The position numbers were made by a program, and so were the translations under genes. This document shows, in pieces, positions 11,401 to 22,259 of a stretch of 64,000 nt of DNA (within the stretch, counting starts at the first letter, position 1; each line of letters starts with the position of its first letter). The stretch comes from Lunularia cruciata (Eukaryota > Streptophyta > Marchantiopsida > Lunulariales > Lunulariaceae), in contig OX419756.1 in the NCBI GenBank assembly GCA_948567375.1, forward strand, positions 72,492,333 through 72,556,332, read 5' to 3'. The notes beneath the pieces are model-generated. The model was not told where the DNA came from and ran no database searches. It saw nothing but the letters and a program-made list of their open reading frames with translations.

Positions 11401-12480
11401 ATGGATCCGCAATTGCAAGAGTTGGTGCAAGGAATGCAAGGGATGTTGAATGAATTTTGAGAGATTAAGATGACCATGGAGACATTACAAAGTCAAGTGC
11501 AAATCCTCAAGAACGATCAAGCCATGCAAGAAGAAGAGTCGTCTCAAAACCCAATATCTACAACTGAAGTACTTGGAGAGGCACATGTGCCTATGAATCC
11601 TATCAATGATGAAGCCACATTGCTACTCCGGATGAAGAAGACTTGCAACATCAAGCCTTACAAGGGGCAGCATATGATGGGAGTAGTGGAAAATTGGATC
11701 TTGAGAATGAATTGATATTTCTGATTGTTCTCAATAGAGATCATGGAGCATGCTGCAGGTGTGTTTGCATGTGGGTACTTGACTGATAAAGCCCTCACAT
11801 GGTATGATGCTTGGGAACAATCCATGTTGGCAAAGAGAAGGGAGGTCATGTAGATAACAATGCAAGAAGGATTGCCAAAGAGTTTCCAATCGGTGGATTT
11901 TGTGCAGATGGCTCAAACTCAACTATGGGAATTGAGACAAAAGAATAACGTACAAGAGTATGTGGAGGCATTTTTGGATCTACAAGTGAGGGCTTTATCA
12001 TAACCAACATGAGTCCAACAGAGGCTCTTGACAATTTCAAACAAGGGTTCAAATGCCAAGAAGTCATGGTGCAAAATCCTTGCACGGTATTTGAAGCCAT
12101 TGCTTGTGCGCAGAGAATAGCAGGAGCATTGGGTGGAGGTGAAGGAGTAGTTCCACCTCAACATTATTGGGCAGAAATGCCACACATGGGTGGACCAATC
12201 TCAATGGAATTGAGCAACCTTTGATTCCAAGATCGAGGAGCACGACCGCTTTAAGGGGAGCGTGGACAGGTAAAAGAACAAAAAGATGGAGTCCCACAAG
12301 GAGAAGGAACCTGAGGAGAACAATGTTGTTCTTACAATTGTGGCTGTATTAGGCACATATATACCAATTGTTGCACTTGTTTCCCTAGAGGCCCTCGGCC
12401 TTCATACAAGCAATCTTTGAACAACATGGAGAGGTGCATTGAAGAGGAGGAGGTGGAAATCACTTTGGAACACAAAGATC
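11401..12480 (+). pseudogene. Element A gag, decayed
   Basis: Gag packages the element's RNA in a virus-like particle. The likely start is ATG 11401 (MDPQLQELVQGMQGM), with an in-frame TGA at 11458. The frame continues as MTMETLQSQVQIL..., then capsid-like segments (ALTWYDAWEQ; the RQKNNVQEYVEAF region at about 11934-11972), with several stops between 11713 and 12003. A zinc knuckle remnant, SYNCGCIRHIYTNC, is read near 12330-12375, with the first Cys of C-x2-C-x4-H-x4-C replaced by Ser. Stops and frame changes make this non-functional. Confidence 0.7.
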
Positions 12481-12555
12481 ACTAGTAAATGTACCTTGTG
12501 GCCTTACAAGCTCAATAAGGAAGAAGAGAAGCAAGGAAGAAGACTAATGCGCAAA

Positions 12556-14066
12556 GATCCCAAAAGGCAAACTCACAATTGATTGTTGTGAATGGAGTCC
12601 TAAAAGGCAATCAAGTGAGAGTGTTAATCGATCCAAGAGCAACAGAGAATTTCTTATCTTGCTCTGTTGCAATAAGGTTGGGAATGGATTTAGAGAGAGA
12701 TATGAGTGAAGAAGTAGAGTTGCCTAATGGGCAAACAAAGAGGATTGATTCATTACCTAGATGGGTCACACTCTTTGTAGGAGAATATCAAGAAGCAATT
12801 GAGTGGCAAGTGATACAATTAGCTCGTTTTGATGCAATCTTAGGCATGCCATAGATGGAGCATTACAACCCTATGGCAGATTGGAGGAAGAAAGTAGTGA
12901 GAACCTACCAATGGTCAATCATTGGGGTTAAAGAAAAATCACCCATGTAGGATCTGCCTTTATATGTCATAAGGACGGCAATTGTCTGTAAGACTGATTA
13001 ATGTTTCATGGGTCTAATAAGAGAAGTCCAGAGTGCACAACTTGATGGACAAGTTCTTGAGAAACTGGAGGCTATGGTGGATGAATTTCAAGATGTCTTT
13101 CCCGATGATCTACCCTCAAGATTACCACCAAAAAGGAGAGTAGATCATAAAATTGAGACACTCTCAGGGAAGACACCTCCTTGTAAAGCCCCGTATCACC
13201 TATCACCTCATAAGTTGGAAGAGTGTAAGACTCAAATTGAGGAGATGCTATAGAAAGGGTTCATCCAACCTAGCATATCACCATATGGGGCTCTTGTCTT
13301 GTTTGTGAAGAAGAAGGATGGTACAATGCGCATGTGCATTGACTATTGGGGTCTCAATCAGCAAACAAAGAAAAACAAATACCCCTTACTTCACATAGAT
13401 GACATGTTTGATCAACTCCATGGAGCAAGATACTTCACCAAATTGGACTTGTAGAGCAGTTACAATCAAATCCAAATTGTAAAGGAGGATGTGTACAAAA
13501 CTGCCTTTTGAACCAAATATGGCCACTTTGAGTATCTTGTGATTCCTTTTTGCCTCACCAATACACCTGCCACTTTCATGAGTCTAATGAATGATATATT
13601 TCATCCATACTTAGATAAGTCTATTATCATCTTCTTGGATGATATCTTAGTATACAATAGCACAATGACAGATTACAAAGAACATCTACAAAAAGTCTTC
13701 CTAATTTTAAGGTAGAATTGATTGTATACCAAAATCTCAAAGTGCAAGTTTGGAAAGTCTGAAGTAGACTACTTGGGGCATAGAGTAAGTGTAGAGGGCA
13801 TTCAAGTATTGACGGATAAAATAGAGGTCATTGAAAAATGGAGTGCCGCAGAAGATCAGACTCAACTCAAGAGCTTCTTGGAGCTGACGAGATTCTATCG
13901 TAGATTTGTCAAGGACTTCTCCAAGGTTGCACAGCCTTTAACAACACTACTTGGAAAGGGGAAGAATTAGACATGGAGAACCACACAAAAAATGGCCTTT
14001 CAAGAATTGAAAGCTACCTTGCTACATGCACCAATCTTGAAGTGGTATGACCCAAAACGTCCACAC
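12556..14066 (+). pseudogene. Element A pol: protease, reverse transcriptase, start of RNase H; decayed and truncated
   Basis: The protease segment (12579-12854) reads LIDPRATENFLS, where LID-S/T-GA is expected, so the active-site triad is lost, but it keeps the downstream ILGMP motif. RT follows: [56 protein letters not shown], then the catalytic FLDDILVY at about 13630. In-frame stops occur at about 13251, 13453, 13509 and 13713-13720. RNase H begins (KCKFGKSEVDYLGH, FYRRFVKDFSKVAQPL) and stops after ILKWYDPKRP at about 14066, where family-B LTR sequence starts. Confidence 0.8.
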
Positions 14067-14258
14067 AGTCAACACAATAGAATCCAAAATAGTAGTGCTC
14101 ATCTTTTCCACTTCCTCTAAAGTAAAGTCCCCTCTATTTTAGCTAATCATGACTAATGTACAACCATCCTTTATCTCTATATAAATAATATCTCTCAAGT
14201 ACTTGTAATTCCAAGCTAAATATCACAATACCACACACATGCACAAATGTGTGTTACA
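14067..14258 (-). repeat. Element B 3' LTR, partial
   Basis: This matches 25195-25405 closely, including CTCTATATAAATAATATCTC and the terminal TGTTACA. In the element's sense it starts TGTAACACACAT, right after a purine-rich tract and the pol 3' end. The other end is cut at the junction with element A. Confidence 0.75.
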
Positions 14259-14326
14259 TTTACTCCCGGACTAAGTTTTCACTTTGTCCTGAAAATGAAG
14301 GTCTCTCTACCTTCTATGATATATCT

Positions 14327-15642
14327 TCAACTTATCATGGTTAATCCTATCAAATTGTCTTCTTCCCAACTCCTTGAGATCATAGGTGCAATTGCCCACA
14401 TCTTCTCCACTATGAAAGATCCAAAGTACTTAGGCAAAAGCTTCTTTTGCACTCTCTTGAATTGAATAGAATCAAACAACATTACTCGATCACCTTCTTT
14501 GAAAGGCTCTACCTTCTTCTCGCCTTGCCTCTTTTCATAGCTCTCCTTTTGTTTCCTTTGGGCTTGCTCCACTCAAACCATAGCAACTGCTCTTGCCTCT
14601 TGCCTCTTCCAACTCCATGAGTTATTCCTTCCTTGACTTCTCTACAACACCTCCTTGTGCTTTCTTCAATCTCCTATGAATGCTTTGGAAGGTAGGAAGA
14701 TCAAAGTGCATAGATAGGGTAGACTTAATACCATATACCAATTGAAATGGAGAATATCCTGTGGAAGTCTTCATGGTTGTCCTATACTCCCACAAAAATG
14801 CATGAATCCTCTTGTCCCAATGATGTTTAGCCCCCTCTATTTTTGCATCTTTGGCCAACATCATACACAAGGTCTGATTGGTTCTCTCTGCCAAGCCATT
14901 GGAATTTGGCTTAAAGGATGTAGTTCCTCTATGTGTGATAGAGAAATGTCATAGCATGGCTATAGTAATGCTTCCTATAAACTCTCCTCCTCTATCAGAA
15001 ACTAACTCCAAAGGGCATCCAAATCTAGTGATAATGCGTTCATAAAGAAATCTACCAACTTCATCTTCATTCTGTCCCTCAATGGTCTAGCCTCAACCCA
15101 CTTGGTAAGGTAATGAGTAACTACCACAATGTACCAATTGTTCCTTGGGGTTCTATTGAGACGACTTACAAAATAAATTCCCCACTTCTCAAAAGGTCCT
15201 AGCAATAGAATTGATCTAAGTGGTGGAGTGGATGTAGACTTTCTAGTAAAAGCCTGACAAACATGACAAGTTTTGCAATAATCAAGACAATTCTTGAAAA
15301 TCCCTCTCCAATGGTAACCTACATCTAGAATCTTGAAAGCAATCACCTTTCTTGCAAAGTGTCCTCCACACACAAACCTTCATGAAACTCCTTTATAAGT
15401 AGGATAGACTCTTCCTTACCCACTGCTCTTGGAACTAGACCATCTTCTCCTTGGTGAAAAAGAATATCCTCCACCATTGTGAAAGGTCTAGATCTTGCTG
15501 CAAAGGCCTTCCTCTCCCTAGCATGCATCCCTTCTGGATAGTTACCTCTTGTCACAAAATCCACAATCTCCTTGTACTCCATTGGAACCTCTTGAGTGAC
15601 TGAGATTGTCATGAGCTCCTCATCCGTGAAGGAATCATCCAC
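14327..15642 (-). pseudogene. Element B integrase, decayed
   Basis: Integrase inserts the element's DNA copy into the host chromosome. The zinc-binding region ends in CLDYCKTCHVCQ, followed by the core with GIYFVSRLN, where GIDFVGPLN is typical, so the first catalytic Asp is Tyr. A frame change follows near 15010, and the second catalytic region (LVSDRGGEF) reads in another frame at about 14985-15020. The segment 14894-14622 continues with AERTNQTL and LWEYRTTMKTSTGYSPFQLVYG, and 14572-14327 with a GPY/F-like C-terminus (YEKRQGEKKVEPFKEGDRV). No chromodomain is visible after it. Confidence 0.75.
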
Positions 15643-15675
15643 TGGCTCATCTCCATCATGATCATAGGCTTTAGA

Positions 15676-17217
15676 TTACAAATCAGCATTTGCATGTTTC
15701 TTTCTTGGCCTATCCTCAATGGTGTAGTTATACTCAAATAAGAGTATCATCCACCTTGCTAGTCTTCCTTCAATATTAGGCTTGTTGAAGATATACTTCA
15801 GATCCTTGTGATCCGTGACAATGGTGAGTTTCCCTCCAATCAAGTAATGTCTAAACTTGTGCCAACCCTTCTCTCTCCGTGACAAAGTAGTTCTAATCTG
15901 CTAAAACCATCTGCCTACTAGCATAAGCTATTGAATGATCATGCTCATCTTGGTCTAATTGACTAAGAGTGCATCCTATAGCTACATCAGAAGCATCAAT
16001 GTAGAGGATGAAAGGCTAACTCCAATCAGGTTTAGCAAGAATTGGAGCTACAACAAGGGATTGCTTGAGCTCCTCAAAAGCTTTGAGAGCCTCCTTGTCA
16101 TCCAAAATCCCCATGTAATCTACACCCTTCTTCATGCACATGTTTAATGCACAAGCCTTGTTTAAAAATGAGAAGATGAACCTCCTATAGTACCCAACCA
16201 TCCCCAAGAATTGGCGTAACTTTATCAAGCTTGAAGGGAATGGAAGGTGTGAGATTTTCCTCACCTTCTCAGGATCAATTCTTTTACATCCTTGGAGATG
16301 ATGTGCCCCAAAATTAGACATTCTTCACATCCAAAAATGCACTTCTTTGGGTTGAGTGATGCATTTGCCTCATCCAAGCATTACAAGACCTTGATTAGTT
16401 GCTCAAAGTGCTCCTTCTTGCTCCCATAGACACAAAAGTCATCAATGAAGTCTCTTGCAAATTTCCCAATGAAAGGTTCAAATACCTTGTTCATGAACCG
16501 TTGGAATGTGGTTGGAGCATTGCAAAGCCCAAAAGGCATGACCTTGAAAGTGTAAGTTCCCCAAGGTGTGATGAACGTGTGAGTTGTTGATGCTCTGGTG
16601 TAATCTTGATTTGGTTATATCCACTATAACCATCTCCAAAACTGTACTTCTCATGACTTGCAACCTCCTCCAAGATCTCATCAATGAATGGCGATGGGTA
16701 GTAGTCCTTCTTGGTAACAACATTGAGCTTCTTGTAATCCACACATACCCAAAGCTTACCATTCTTTTTCTTCACAATCAATTAGAGACACCCATTCGTA
16801 ATTCTCTACCTCAAAGATAAATCCAACCTCCTTGAGCTTATCAATATCCTCCTTCACAACCAAAGATATTGGTGGACCAATGCGACATTGCTTTTGGCTG
16901 ATTGGTCTTGCATGTGACTCCACCTCTATTTTGTGCTCCTCCAAGGTAACTTCCTTCAAATCCTTATAACTGAAAGCAAACACATGGATGAACTTGCAGA
17001 AAATCTCCTCAAATCTTACCTTCTCTTCCTTGGTAACATTTGGATCATTCTTGAGGGTAGATAACCTTCTCTCTACCTCCTCAAGTGTCAATGGTGATTT
17101 ATCTGGGTCCTTCAAAACCTCTGGCTTAGGTGTAGAATCCATAGCACACAAAGGATACACATCTGAATCAAATTCAGATTCATCCTCCTCCGTGGAAGTC
17201 CCCTCTTCCATGGACAC
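15676..17217 (-). pseudogene. Element B reverse transcriptase and RNase H, decayed
   Basis: The frame from 17217 starts with an acidic stretch (MSMEEGTSTEEDESEFDSD) and reaches pre-RT and RT sequence (VTLEEHKIEVESHARPISQ). A break near 16780 follows, then MIVKKKNGKLWVCVDYKKLN, PSPFIDEILEEVASHEKYSF and GYSGYNQIKITPEH. The catalytic box is RDFIDDFCVYG at about 16423-16455, in the YVDD class. RNase H follows (LRQFLGMVGYYRRF; TIVTDHKDLKYIFNKPNIEG). At least three frameshifts or stops separate these blocks. No aspartic protease motif lies upstream, although one normally precedes RT in this superfamily. Confidence 0.8.
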
Positions 17218-17304
17218 AAGTCCACACCTGAAACTCCTCTTCAGAATCTGATTCCCACTAATCAGAAGATGGTGTATCTAAATGAGAAGTGATGGAGGTG
17301 TTAG

Positions 17305-18081
17305 TCACACTCTTCCTACATTCTGATCCACCTCTCTCTTCTCCCATAGTTGGACCACATTGATTTTGAGATCTGCAAGTTGTTGTGTGGTGGTTTGAAG
17401 TGGATCCTTTGGTGGAGGTGCAAGAACTGGAGCAACTACTACTTGTGTTGCAACCCTTGCCACCAAAGTATCAGAACTTCCACCATACTTGTAGCCTTGA
17501 GGAGGATGCACAACCTCCTTCACCACCAAATCACTCTCATCCCCTTCCAAACTCTCCTCCATATGAATTGCAATCTTGATAGCTTCAACCTTGGAAGAAG
17601 GTTTCTCATATCTCACCTTGGTTCTAATTTGTGGCCTCAACCCTCCCACAAAATTCTTGGTGAGCATGGCCCTTATGCCAATCAAAGTAGTCTCTACATC
17701 ATCTCCACCCTTCCTCAACACTATGCAAAATCTGGATTCTAACTTTTCTACTCTTTCCACATAGACTCTCGCTTTCTCTCCATCTCCTTGTTTGAGAAAG
17801 GTAATCTCACTCATCAATCTCTCATAACTCTCATCTCGGAGAAAGTTATCAACGATTATTGAAGTCAAACTCTCCCAAGACTCTTCTTCCCTATCTCTCC
17901 TCTCTCTCTTGGTATTCTGACTCATACTATGTAAGTGTTGCATCCGCAAAGAAATCTGGTAATAATGAGGCCCACTCATTCTTCCTCCTCTCATTGTTCC
18001 TATGCAAGCTCTCTTGAAGTCTCTCACAAAGGCCTCCACATCTTTTCCATCCTTGCCAAAGAAAACTAGAAGTTTCCCCAT
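17305..18081 (-). CDS. Element B capsid-like gag ORF
   Basis: An uninterrupted 258-residue ORF beginning MGKLLVFFGKDGKDVEAF reads like a Ty3/gypsy capsid. It has a helical region with SWESLTSIIVDNFLRDESYE, then FLKQGDGEKARVYVERVEKL, then a conserved-type NFVGGLRPQIRTKVRYEKP. It ends LADLKINVVQLWEKREVD without a zinc knuckle. The next ORF in the same strand begins 87 bases after it and goes straight into pre-RT sequence. The open frame amid decayed neighbours is notable, but expression is unknown. Confidence 0.65.
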   Translation of the reverse strand: MGKLLVFFGKDGKDVEAFVRDFKRACIGTMRGGRMSGPHYYQISLRMQHLHSMSQNTKRERRDREEESWESLTSIIVDNFLRDESYERLMSEITFLKQGDGEKARVYVERVEKLESRFCIVLRKGGDDVETTLIGIRAMLTKNFVGGLRPQIRTKVRYEKPSSKVEAIKIAIHMEESLEGDESDLVVKEVVHPPQGYKYGGSSDTLVARVATQVVVAPVLAPPPKDPLQTTTQQLADLKINVVQLWEKREVDQNVGRV

Positions 18082-18287
18082 CTTAACACCTCACTATCTT
18101 TTGTTTCTCTCACTCTATAACTAATAGAGTCTATACATGACTAACACCATCTGAGAATAATCCACTATAGAGGACACAAAAGTTTAAAGTTGCTCCAAGA
18201 TTTCTATCGCAACAATAAATCCTAGAGTGCATATTAATCCAACTCTCATGGATAGTTTATTTATAAGTTGAAAGATTATCTCCATCA

Positions 18288-18957
18288 TTAATCTTGAGAA
18301 CTAGCTGATGAAGGTAGTAGTATTTCTGTAGCTGTACTAAGACTCTCTCCAAGATCCTTCACCAAAGTCTCCAAAAGTGCTTTTACTCCACTATACTCAT
18401 GTCCTTTTGGAAGTCCTTCCACTCCACAAACCTCACACAAGTCTTTGGTCTTAGATCTTCTTCCTCCTAATCTTGGTGAAGAAGGTCCAACATGCAAACC
18501 CAAGTCAAGTAAACCTCTCCTTTCTCTCAATCTCTTGCTCTCAAAATTCAATGAACATGAATTTGCTTTATGTCCATTCTCTCTACATAAAAAGCACTTA
18601 GACTCACTCTTTCCTCCAAGTGGTGTAGGTTCTTGGATCCTCTCAACATTCTCTTCAAATTCTATTGTAAACTCTCTTTTCCTCATATCCACCCCTAAAA
18701 TCACCTTGAACCCTTGGAGAACCTTGCATTGTCTCAATTTCCACTGTTGATGACCGTCCATGTTCCCAAGATGAATCTAAACACTCAAACATACTTTTTG
18801 TTGCTCTCAAACTCCTCATGCATGGGATCTCAACTCTAGGGCAAAATTGACCTTTCCTCACAATTTCACTCAAATCTCCCAACCTATATATCACATTACT
18901 CTGAAATTTTGTGCACTTGATCACAACTCTAGGGCATCCTTCCTTGAAAAATGTCAA
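18288..18957 (-). CDS. Element B upstream ORF with CCHC zinc knuckle
   Basis: Two overlapping minus-strand ORFs (18957-18655 and 18761-18288) lie 5' of the capsid ORF. The second, 157 residues, carries CFLCRENGHKANSC, an exact C-x2-C-x4-H-x4-C zinc knuckle, followed by an Arg-rich segment, a second Cys pair (LCEVCGVEG) and a Ser-rich end. Zinc knuckles usually follow capsid in gag; here the knuckle precedes it. A local rearrangement, an unusual gag order, or fusion of two elements could explain this. Which ORF start is real cannot be decided from sequence. Confidence 0.5.
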
Positions 18958-19624
18958 ATCTTTTCATTGAGCCATTTGGCATAGTTATCTTTCTATTCAA
19001 CACACATATTTCAGATTTGGTCTGAAAACCACACCCCTTCACTTCAAAAACTCATAAATCCCTGGTCAAGAATGATCTCTCTCTCATATTTGAGTCAGCA
19101 GGTAGGATATAATCTATTGAATTTTCTTGAAAATTTTTACAAAAATCCACTAAAAATTGAAGAAATGGCAGACTCTATACAATTTTCCAGAGCATGTAGT
19201 TGCGGGAGCAATTTACACTGTCAACTTTCAAAAATTCTAGCCCAATGTGCATAATAGCTCTCACAATAATTCAAAGTGTGCTAACTGAAGGACAACCCAA
19301 GCTATCATGTGTAGAAATTTCAAATTCAGATCTCAAACTTGAGATTTTGCCCAAAATCACCTTAATCATCAAAGTCTACAATCCACTTCACACAATCTCT
19401 CCAAATCCTCTCATATGTACAAGATGTACAAAATCACTTCAAAGACATCATAATGAACTACAGGGTATAAAAATAGATCTTGGTTCTCTAACATAAGTTC
19501 TGCCCTCTCCTCTCCTAATGTTCTCTCCAAGTGAGCTCTCATAGCCTCCTTCTACCTAATGTAAAATTGAACGTAGAACATTATCTTGCCTTCTAGAGAG
19601 GTCTTGGTAATGGAACCAAAAATG
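18958..19624. other. Element B leader, no gene recognised
   Basis: This lies between the 5' LTR and the first ORF of element B. The small ORFs at 19072-19496 (+) are antisense and featureless. A primer-binding site would be expected just below 19625; the sequence there in element sense (TTTTTGGTTCCATTACC) does not match the initiator tRNA-Met complement, and I do not assign it. Confidence 0.4.
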
Positions 19625-20005
19625 TGAACCGGCCTGTCTCTCACTCAAGATGAACCTCTGATGGCTATTATGGTAGCGCACCATGGACTAAAAAGGCAAA
19701 GAATCCCAACTCCATCATACTCCTCCAAGGCTTACACTCCACGACTCAAGACATTGCTCACTAGAGAACTCAATGAGAGAGATAGTTACAAATGAGATGA
19801 TGATGAGTATCTCCTCACCCCTTGTTTATATACTTGTGAAATAGTTATGCACCAAAGTTACTAATTACTGTAGTAACTCAAATTACTAGACTAAAAGTCA
19901 AGTAAAGTCAAAAAGTAGAAACAAATATCCATTCACATGGGCATATTCCACTAGCATGTGATCTTATCTTGACCCAACCACTAAGTCAAGGATTCCTTCA
20001 CATAG
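19625..20005 (-). repeat. Element B 5' LTR, partial
   Basis: From TGAACCGGCCTGTCTC to GATTCCTTCACATAGG it matches the solo LTR at 24718-25103 with scattered differences, then diverges abruptly. The other half of the LTR is missing here. Confidence 0.75.
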
Positions 20006-22009
20006 GAAGTTGAGGATCTTGGTATATTGTACAAGTGTATATGGAGTTTAGTTTCAAGTTAGCTTACATACTATTAGATCTGATTAGCAAATTGCAATTT
20101 ATATATTTGAAAGCATAACGAGGAATAGGTAGTTTTTCGAATGAAGGTCTATTATACGTTAAAGACAACATGATGTTCAGATTAAGAAGAAAATTTATTC
20201 TAGAAAAGGAGTAATAGGAATTCTAGATAGTTGTAATAGTTAACACTCCGAAGTATGTTTATTGAATTAAGTAAATTGATGGTGCTATGATGGTATAATA
20301 AACATATTCTCCAAACACATTTGCATATTTCTCACCTGTTCATATCTTATGTATTAGAAACTTAAATCCTTAACCCTTTCAAAAATAATATTATATTATG
20401 TATTCTTCTGTTGGATGATTTAGTTGAGCGTAACCAACTACAATCCAAAGAAATCTAGCTGTGAATCTAGGTTAGAATAAACCTGTATTCAGTTTTTATC
20501 TATAATGAACAATACCACAAAATATAGACTGTGTTTGATATCTTAGTATGTCAGTTACTAAATGATTGTTATATCCCCTAACTTGAGTAGTACCAAATCG
20601 ATCATATTGTAAACAGGGATATTCAAACGTATCTTTTAACTTGAGTGGTAAAATACCACACATTCCTGTCATGTTGTAAACAAAAATATTTGAAGTACTT
20701 GGATTTGGTTTGTCTCATCTCCAATATCTTCTAATCTTTTGAAATTAAAACTATATTTTGATTTCGTTATAATTTGTGGAAACTTGACATTTAATCATCT
20801 CCCGATTATGTGTTCTGCATTGAATTGGATTGAAAAGATAAGGAAACCTCACTGTTGCCTAGTGAAAGGCACACCATTTCTAAAGAATAATCCGCAGAAC
20901 ACGAATGAGAATCCCACAATAGGATTCATTCTTCGACTGCCGAAGAGAGCCCGAATGCACACGAAAGCTTTCGCACGCAGAGAAGCACAACGGTCCGCGG
21001 TTTCATTGGATGCAATCGCAAGTGCGCTCAGGCACAGCTATGGCTGTGGTTGTAGTAAACGTGCTGTGATATCAAATCTTACGTACCAGTCAGTCAGTCG
21101 TTGCCGCCACTCCCACGGTTCTGTGCCTATTTTAGTTTGATCGGTTTTAACTTATTCAGCAAATTGTGTGATACAGTCCCATAACACCGAACTCTGACAA
21201 GAACGATTGGTAGCTGGACGTTCAGGGATCTCTCCTCTCCTCCCACTACGCTTTCTCTAGAATTCTTTGGTCGGTGTCGATAGCATCGACGCAGGAAACA
21301 CTGCTGTAAGTACTCACTTCACATTCTTTGCAGCGGTGTCTCAGGTCGATACAGGGCGGGCCACGATGTAGTTTAGTTGAAGTACTGTATTTTTGTGGAT
21401 TCTGCGATGGCTACGCGTAGGGGTTGATGCTACAGTCTTTTGCTTATTGTGGTCGGCTACTCGTTTTGTTTTTGTGCCTATTGCACCACAGTTGATGAAT
21501 CCAAGAAATAATCTAGGATTTCTCCAAGCGAATCGAGCGATACTAAAGTTCAGAAAGCAGTAGAGCACAGCTAGATTTTTTGGATTGTAGTTGGTTACGC
21601 TCTTGTGGAACTTCTTCTCAGCAAGGAATCGATGGTTGGGAATATATCCAGGAGAACCTAGAGTAAAGTAGTCCAAGTGGGACAAATTACATGTTTGACC
21701 CATCAAACTCAGATGTTTTTGACCTCTTAACCTCCTAATATCCTCTTTCGGCCCGCAGAGGTGTAATCTGTGTTCTGGAACCCAACTCGCGTAAGGCGAT
21801 ACAGTACTTACATCCATCAAATGGATTCTCATTTGATCAGCATTTTCCTGTGTTGAATTGCAGCCGTTACGATGCAAATCTTCTGGACTTGTGAACTACT
21901 TTTCTTTCCAACATCAGTATTGCATACTTTACCGTCGAAAGAGGACGATTTCAATGCATGGAAAAGTTGTCAAATTCCTGAGAATAGTAAAAGGCAACCG
22001 CGTAGGACA
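20006..22009. other. No gene recognised
   Basis: The ORFs at 20739-21140 (+) and 21341-21877 (-) lack any recognisable domain. A pyrimidine-rich, GC-richer stretch at about 21180-21310, ending in CTGTAAGTACTC, resembles a plant 5' UTR with a donor splice site. No coding sequence can be attached to it, so it may be a promoter remnant. Confidence 0.35.
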
Positions 22010-22135
22010 GCAAGAAGGATGGGAAGACTCCATCAATCCATACAAAGATCAAACACAAGAGGTAAAATGAAGCTAAGGCCCAGTAGTCCCGGTATGAGAA
22101 ATCTGTCCTACAGCACCTACGATATTCCTGAGAAT
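22010..22135 (-). repeat. LINE 3'-end fragment with remnant of the ORF end
   Basis: In minus sense, 22115-22073 reads AVGQISHTGTTGP-stop. This aligns with the LINE ORF end AVGQICHINTMED-stop at 25687-25729. It is followed by TTCATTTTACC and the tail GATGGAGTCTTCCCATCC. The match continues upstream for about 25 more bases. This copy is key evidence that the dispersed repeats are LINE ends. Confidence 0.75.
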
Positions 22136-22185
22136 TGATTTTTCATATTCATGGACAGCAAGTTTCAATAGAAGGAAGAGGGCTA

Positions 22186-22259
22186 CCGCTTAGAAAACAC
22201 GAAGAAAGGGAAGACCCGTACAAGGGAGAGAAAAATAAAAGGTGAAATGGGGCTAAGCC
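22186..22259 (-). repeat. LINE 3'-end fragment
   Basis: This is a second copy in the same minus sense, about 120 bp further on. GGCTTAGCCCCATTTCACC, CTCCCTTGTACGGGTCTTCC and GTGTTTTCTAAGCGGTAGCC follow one another as in the LINE tail at 25729-25811. It lacks part of the stem-loop. Confidence 0.65.

Larger units (their letters stand above)
10082..14066 (+). mobile_element. Ty3/gypsy LTR retrotransposon A, 3'-truncated and decayed
   Basis: The order is 5' LTR (10082-10794), primer-binding site (10796-10807), leader, gag, protease, reverse transcriptase and the start of RNase H. The reading then stops at about 14066, where family-B LTR sequence begins, so RNase H, integrase and the 3' LTR are missing from this copy. 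Many in-frame stops occur in gag and pol. Related family-A LTRs occur at 1-148, 30350-31091 and 33448-34186. This copy cannot encode its own mobility. Confidence 0.85.
14067..20010 (-). mobile_element. Ty3/gypsy LTR retrotransposon B, decayed, LTRs incomplete
   Basis: Read on the minus strand, the order is partial 5' LTR (about 19625-20005), long leader, zinc-knuckle ORF (18957-18288), capsid-like ORF (18081-17305), RT/RNase H (17217-15676), integrase (15642-14327) and partial 3' LTR (14258-14067). The full LTR is visible as the solo copy at 24718-25405 (688 bp): the 5' LTR here matches its first 385 bases and the 3' LTR matches its last 210 or so. No aspartic protease is seen between capsid and RT. 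Numerous frameshifts and stops make it non-autonomous. Confidence 0.75.

Noticed and set aside
20739..21140. 133-residue + ORF
   Set aside because: Starts in AT-rich repeat sequence and crosses into unrelated GC-richer DNA. No domain visible.
21341..21877. 178-residue minus-strand ORF
   Set aside because: No recognisable domain or composition bias typical of genes, and no splice or promoter context supporting it.
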